A stretch of DNA of 24,729 nucleotides from Candidatus Trichofilum aggregatum (GTDB lineage Bacteria; Chloroflexota; Anaerolineae; Promineifilales; Promineifilaceae). Shown here piece by piece: positions 21,238 to 24,729 of the stretch. The stretch lies in the NCBI GenBank assembly GCA_016716885.1, contig JADJUV010000190.1, positions 1 to 24,729 on the forward strand, given 5' to 3'. The position numbers and the translations under genes are program-made. The notes beneath the pieces were generated by a model. It ran no database searches and was not told the origin of the DNA. It saw only the letters and a list, made by a program, of their open reading frames with translations. How positions within the stretch are numbered: position 1 is the first letter of the stretch; each line of letters opens with the position of its first letter.

Positions 21238-23514
21238 TCAGGGCTGCGGCGAGTCAGGCCAGCAGATAACTTCTTCGGGGTAACGTTTGCCCAGGAGCTT
21301 CTTGGTAATCGTTTGCGAAGTGAGCAGGCCGGAAATCACAGCCGACTCCACAAACCCGGCATTCGCCCCGTTGTAAATCCAATCCCCTGTTAAATACAAA
21401 TTATCGCAACCCGTCTCGTCTGTTTTGAGGCGATATTGGGTGCTCCCTTTCACCGATAACACATACCGCTCGGATGGGTCTACATTGGCCCGCCAGAACT
21501 GACTATTAAACCGCTCTTCACCTTCCCCTTTCTCCATGTCCACCAACAAATCCCAGTTCAGGCAGGCGGGATATTGTTTGTATGGCTTCACCGCCCCCGG
21601 CCACACCGGTTGGAGAGCGCTGTACAGGAACTCCAGGCTATTTTGTTTGCACTGGCGGAACTGGGCATTGGGAAAAGATGAATTATTCGGGTTGGGCAAC
21701 TCTTCCAGGGAGGGGCCACGCATGGCACTGCAAAAGTAGGAGATGTTGTAGGGATAATGATCGTCGGGCCAGGTTTCCCGTTTAATGATGTGGCTCATGT
21801 CCGCCCAGGCATCTACGGTGTCGGGGGCCAGGATACTATTGGCGCTATCCGTGCTGGCACTTGTTTGCCCCAGGTCGTAACTACTAACGATGGTCTGGCC
21901 GTTCCGCCAGTAGGGTTGATTCAAACCAGCAATATCGGTTTTGAGCCACAGTTGGAACGCCTGGGTCTGCACGGTCTTAACATGGGCCATCATGTGTCGC
22001 CATTTGTCCCACTTGGGGGCCGGGTTTTCTAGTAACTCCTGGCCCAGCCAGCGCAACGGGCCGATGGATGTGCCCACAATGACCAGATCAAAATCAACCC
22101 CCTTTTTCAGGTTGAGGGTGGCGGCATTTTTCCACGGTGTCCAAAACGACTCCAGGTTGTATTTGGGTTGTTTGTACCCGGCGACGATGGTGCGCTGGCG
22201 TAAGCGACGACCTTCGACAATCTGGTCGCAGAGGGGTTCGTTGGGCCAGGAGGGTAAACCTTTGGGGTAAACAAGGGGCTGGTAATCCTGACCGTCTTTT
22301 ATGGTGACCTGGCGGGTGATGGTAAGGCCATCAATGGATTCACCATTGGGCGAGAGGTGGAGCTTGTCTACCCGGTGGAAGAATTTTACTTTGACGCCCC
22401 GCTGTTTGAGGACTTCGTAAACGGGGGCAAAGATGGTATCACCCATGCCTGATTCCATGTGCCAGGTGTACGGGCCACGGGTGTCCAGGGTCATGCGTAG
22501 GAAGGCGCGTAAGGCGGTTCCGGCTTCCAGGTTGGGGGTAACGCCATTTTCGTAGGCAAACACCATGTCATAAATGCCCCGAACGGTGGCAGATTTCTGG
22601 GTGACGGGTTGTGCCCCGCCTCGTTGGCCTAACCAGTCACGGTAATCCCATTGGTTGATGCTGTCGTAGCCCTGGTTGATGATGTCGTCTTTGATCATGC
22701 CGCGTATGAGGGAGCAGGCGAGATCGGTGTCTACGAAGGCGTTGTAGATGGTGAAGTCGGTTTCGGCCAGGACGACGGTTTTGGTTTCGGCCCAGAGGGT
22801 GGTGATGAAGGCGGTGACAAGTAGGTCTATGATCTGGTAACGGACCGCGGCCGCGACGCCGTGTGGGTTGTTGTCTGGCACAATCGAGAGTCGGTAAGCC
22901 ACCGTCAGCAAAGCAAGGGCCGTGAGTTCACCCAACCCGGTGGCGACGTCTCCCAGGAGACGTTTCCACCAGGGCAGGCTCATAAAGGTGCGTAACGAGG
23001 CGGGCAGGGGCACATTGAGGCTGGCGATAGCCGAAGTTTCTATCCCTTGAACTAATTTCTGCAAAATCTGACTGATATATTCAGTCGTTGTGGTGGGTGG
23101 ATCGGGGTCTATGGCGGGTGTCCAATCATTAACCTGAGCGGGCAGAAAGCGGGGCGTCCATTTACCGCCAAAATGGTACATATCCACATCATAAGACAGG
23201 GGTTTGAACGCTTGTTGCCAGGTCGCCATGGGTGTGCCCGCCGGGCGGTTTAGCTCACCGTAGGTTTCTTGCATCCAGCGGAACGCGTTATCATAAAAGC
23301 CCCACCAGAAGTGAAAGCCATGCTCTTCAACCCGGTTGGCGACTTTTTGGTTGCGGCCGCTGGCCCCCTTGCCTCCTAACCGCCACCCAACCTGATAAAT
23401 AGTAATCTCAAAATGATCTTGCCAGTCCGGGGCGTGGCTCAAATACCAGGCAGCGGTCATAGCCGAAACACCACCACCGAGAATGGCTATTTTGGTTTTC
23501 TGCGGTTTTAACAT
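21238..23514 (-). CDS. Large FAD-dependent amine oxidase / carotenoid-desaturase-like protein
   Basis: A 758-residue flavoprotein. The FAD-binding motif IAILGGGVSAMTAAWYLSHA is near the N-terminus (about 9-28), followed by YQVGWRLGGKGASGRNQ, where desaturases and amine oxidases have their RxGG. The C-terminal cofactor motif is LYLTGDWIYNGANAGFVESA, also typical of this superfamily (phytoene desaturase, HpnE, monoamine oxidase). The protein is about 250-300 residues longer than ordinary phytoene desaturases. The extra middle part (about 150-330) contains hydrophobic stretches that may attach it to the membrane. The substrate is unknown; carotenoid, squalene or polyamine-like compounds are possible. 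GAAGGAG six bases before the ATG at 23514 fixes the start. A PstS-like gene diverges 140 bp away. Confidence 0.85.
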   Translation of the reverse strand: MLKPQKTKIAILGGGVSAMTAAWYLSHAPDWQDHFEITIYQVGWRLGGKGASGRNQKVANRVEEHGFHFWWGFYDNAFRWMQETYGELNRPAGTPMATWQQAFKPLSYDVDMYHFGGKWTPRFLPAQVNDWTPAIDPDPPTTTTEYISQILQKLVQGIETSAIASLNVPLPASLRTFMSLPWWKRLLGDVATGLGELTALALLTVAYRLSIVPDNNPHGVAAAVRYQIIDLLVTAFITTLWAETKTVVLAETDFTIYNAFVDTDLACSLIRGMIKDDIINQGYDSINQWDYRDWLGQRGGAQPVTQKSATVRGIYDMVFAYENGVTPNLEAGTALRAFLRMTLDTRGPYTWHMESGMGDTIFAPVYEVLKQRGVKVKFFHRVDKLHLSPNGESIDGLTITRQVTIKDGQDYQPLVYPKGLPSWPNEPLCDQIVEGRRLRQRTIVAGYKQPKYNLESFWTPWKNAATLNLKKGVDFDLVIVGTSIGPLRWLGQELLENPAPKWDKWRHMMAHVKTVQTQAFQLWLKTDIAGLNQPYWRNGQTIVSSYDLGQTSASTDSANSILAPDTVDAWADMSHIIKRETWPDDHYPYNISYFCSAMRGPSLEELPNPNNSSFPNAQFRQCKQNSLEFLYSALQPVWPGAVKPYKQYPACLNWDLLVDMEKGEGEERFNSQFWRANVDPSERYVLSVKGSTQYRLKTDETGCDNLYLTGDWIYNGANAGFVESAVISGLLTSQTITKKLLGKRYPEEVICWPDSPQP

Positions 23515-23638
23515 GGGATTCTCCTTCGACAAAAGTAGCACACTGAGAGGGGGAAAAGCATAGCGAGCACCCATAATGGGGTCGAATCTGCGGGTTCCTA
23601 TTCGCTGATTGAATGAAACAAAGGGTCATGCACGAACG

Positions 23639-23647
23639 TGTTAGAAT
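23639..23647 (+). promoter_or_regulatory. Extended -10 element of the PstS-like gene
   Basis: TGTTAGAAT gives TG-N-TAGAAT, ending six bases before the ATG at 23654, so the transcript would be leaderless. No ribosome-binding site precedes this ATG. The layout is the same as at the cyclase gene. Confidence 0.45.
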
Positions 23648-23653
23648 TGTAAC

Positions 23654-24490
23654 ATGGGTTTAATACATACACACCAGGGCAACCCTGGTAAAAGATACGG
23701 CTGGTTGGTTTTTGTATATGCTTTACTGTTGACGGCCTGCCAGACAGCTCCCACACCTACCTTACGACCGATAACCCCCAACACACCCCCGACTACTTTG
23801 TATATTGGGTTGGATGAGTCCGCGGCCGCGCTCGCTCATCTCATCACCAACGCCCCCGTCCCCGTGCAATTCGTCATCAGCAACAACAGCACCCTGCTGG
23901 ATGACCTGGAAGCCGGGCAGGTAGACGCCATCCTCACCCACGTCATTCCCCCGGAGGAAACCCGCTGGTTTAACCCGGTGGCTCTGGATGGACTAAGTCT
24001 CATTGTTCACCCGGATAATCCGGTGACGGAATTGAGCCTGTCGGAAGTGCAGGCAATTTTTAGTGGCAAAATGGGCAACTGGTCGGCGGTGGGGGGAACG
24101 GATGCCCCCATTACCCTGGTGGGGCGGGAGCGGGGCAGTGGGGTGCGGGCACTCTTCAATGAGCGGGTGATGGGCAGCCAACGGCTGGCGATTACCGCGA
24201 TGGTGGCTGTGGGGCAGGCTGAGGTGGTAGCCCAGGTAGCCAATGATGTGACCGCGATTGGTTATGTGATGATGGGCGGAATAGGGGATGGCGTGCGGCC
24301 GCTGATTCTGGATGGGTACGCCCCGACCCCCACCCACACCGCCAGCCAAAACTACCCGCTCACCGTCCCCCTTTACTTCCTGGCGGCCACGGCCAACGAA
24401 CCGCAAGGGGAGTTGCGAGCTTTTCTGGCCTGGCTGCAATCCACTGAAACGCAAGAGATTTTAGGTCAGACCTGGGGGCGGGTCAGGTAA
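23654..24490 (+). CDS. PstS-like substrate-binding lipoprotein
   Basis: A 278-residue periplasmic-binding-protein-like lipoprotein. The signal peptide has a hydrophobic core WLVFVYALLLTAC and a lipobox Cys at about 29, then a Pro/Thr-rich linker (PTPTLRPITPNTPPTT). The binding domain has LSEVQAIFSGKMGNWSAVGG followed by VGRERGSGVRALFNERVMG, the anion-binding signature of phosphate-type (PstS) proteins, and ends LRAFLAWLQSTETQEILGQT. It probably binds phosphate or a related oxyanion. No pstCAB genes are seen in the remaining 239 bp. Some such orphan proteins act as sensors rather than transport subunits, so that remains open. It contains GCGGCCGC at 23822 and 24295. Confidence 0.85.
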   Translation: MGLIHTHQGNPGKRYGWLVFVYALLLTACQTAPTPTLRPITPNTPPTTLYIGLDESAAALAHLITNAPVPVQFVISNNSTLLDDLEAGQVDAILTHVIPPEETRWFNPVALDGLSLIVHPDNPVTELSLSEVQAIFSGKMGNWSAVGGTDAPITLVGRERGSGVRALFNERVMGSQRLAITAMVAVGQAEVVAQVANDVTAIGYVMMGGIGDGVRPLILDGYAPTPTHTASQNYPLTVPLYFLAATANEPQGELRAFLAWLQSTETQEILGQTWGRVR

Positions 24491-24729
24491 AACGGGTGCA
24501 GGGCTTGCCATTGAGCAAAAATGGCGCTACCGGCTAAAGCCTCGACCCCTGACCTGAACCAGCCAGAAAAGATTTATCCGCAGATTAACGCCGATTTTCG
24601 CAGATTAAAGAAATCAGCGTTAATCCCCGAAATCTGCGGTTCATTTTCTTGCTCACGGTACAAGAAGTTAACTTGGAAGGTGCTTAATTTATCCTGTCCG
24701 ATCTGGTAGAGTCACAAAAACCAACAAAA
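24491..24729. repeat. Intergenic region with CGCAGATTA word repeats
   Basis: CCGCAGATTAACGCCGATTT at about 24579 and CGCAGATTAAAG at about 24599 are followed by the inverted AATCAGCGTTAAT and AATCTGCGG at about 24611-24640. This has the same direct-then-inverted layout as the other intergenic arrays. No gene is supported before the window ends. Confidence 0.65.

Larger units (their letters stand above)
1510..24302. repeat. Dispersed octamer palindrome GCGGCCGC, about 48 copies
   Basis: Start positions by hand count: 1510, 1812, 3247, 3659, 3729, 3836, 4098, 4309, 5201, 5431, 6779, 6963, 7326, 7564, 8438, 8579, 8904, 9038, 9520, 9832, 10079, 10210, 10322, 11909, 12175, 13137, 14140, 14493, 14989, 15670, 15789, 16652, 17091, 17097, 17334, 17766, 18315, 18707, 19709, 20181, 20271, 20427, 20532, 20709, 22847, 23353, 23822, 24295. 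A base-composition estimate gives about one. All but the one at 16652 fall in coding regions. The flank is often C before and G after. None lies in lutB (1-1128). Cyanobacterial HIP1 (GCGATCGC) is the nearest known analogue in behaviour, not in sequence. Confidence 0.93.

Noticed and set aside
1510..24302. Octamer enrichment as a by-product of vector or cloning-site contamination
   Set aside because: Copies are embedded in conserved protein motifs across many genes at irregular spacing, not at insert junctions.

Overview
The window (GC content roughly in the high fifties by eye) looks like a chromosomal segment of a non-phototrophic Chloroflexota bacterium, probably Anaerolineae or Caldilineae-like. 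This is an inference from gene content, not a proven placement. The supporting features are a mevalonate kinase, a UbiA enzyme of the DPPR-synthase type, 16S rRNA methyltransferases of the FmrO/Rmt type, an NMT1/THI5-type ABC importer with an Asn/Thr-rich lipoprotein linker, a very large cyclase/AAA/TPR regulator, and intergenic DNA full of short repeated words. No rRNA, tRNA, CRISPR array, integrase or insertion sequence was recognised.

Layout. Positions 1-6000 are all minus strand: a frameshifted lutB (cut by the window edge), an Rmt-like 16S rRNA methyltransferase, a DAO-family FAD oxidoreductase, a second and frameshifted Rmt-like methyltransferase, a degraded gene tail, a small membrane protein, and a divergent tRNA-guanine transglycosylase. 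Positions 6195-9196 are plus strand: a membrane-anchored dienelactone hydrolase, a UbiA prenyltransferase and mevalonate kinase. The last two suggest polyprenyl/isoprenoid metabolism. Positions 9387-16154 are minus strand: a fused ThrE-like exporter, then (reading leftwards from 16154) an ABC importer cluster of permease 1, ATPase, an Rpn-family nuclease, permease 2 and the binding lipoprotein. Positions 16749-20876 hold one giant plus-strand gene with the architecture of soluble adenylyl cyclase (two cyclase domains, AAA ATPase, TPR). A large FAD amine oxidase/desaturase-like gene follows on minus, then a PstS-like lipoprotein on plus.

The most unusual signal is not a gene. The palindrome GCGGCCGC occurs about 48 times by hand count, where about one is expected from composition, and almost always inside coding sequence. 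It behaves like the cyanobacterial HIP1 octamer but with a different sequence. Intergenic regions instead carry several other repeat classes: three hairpins of exactly 63 nt with 17-nt arms and unrelated 29-nt loops, two 33-nt hairpins sharing outer and inner blocks but differing in the middle, one hairpin with 29-bp arms, and local arrays of 7-9 nt words often followed by their inverted copies.

Three genes (lutB, the second methyltransferase, the Rpn gene) carry frameshifts. Either the assembly has indel errors or these genes are decaying; raw reads would decide.
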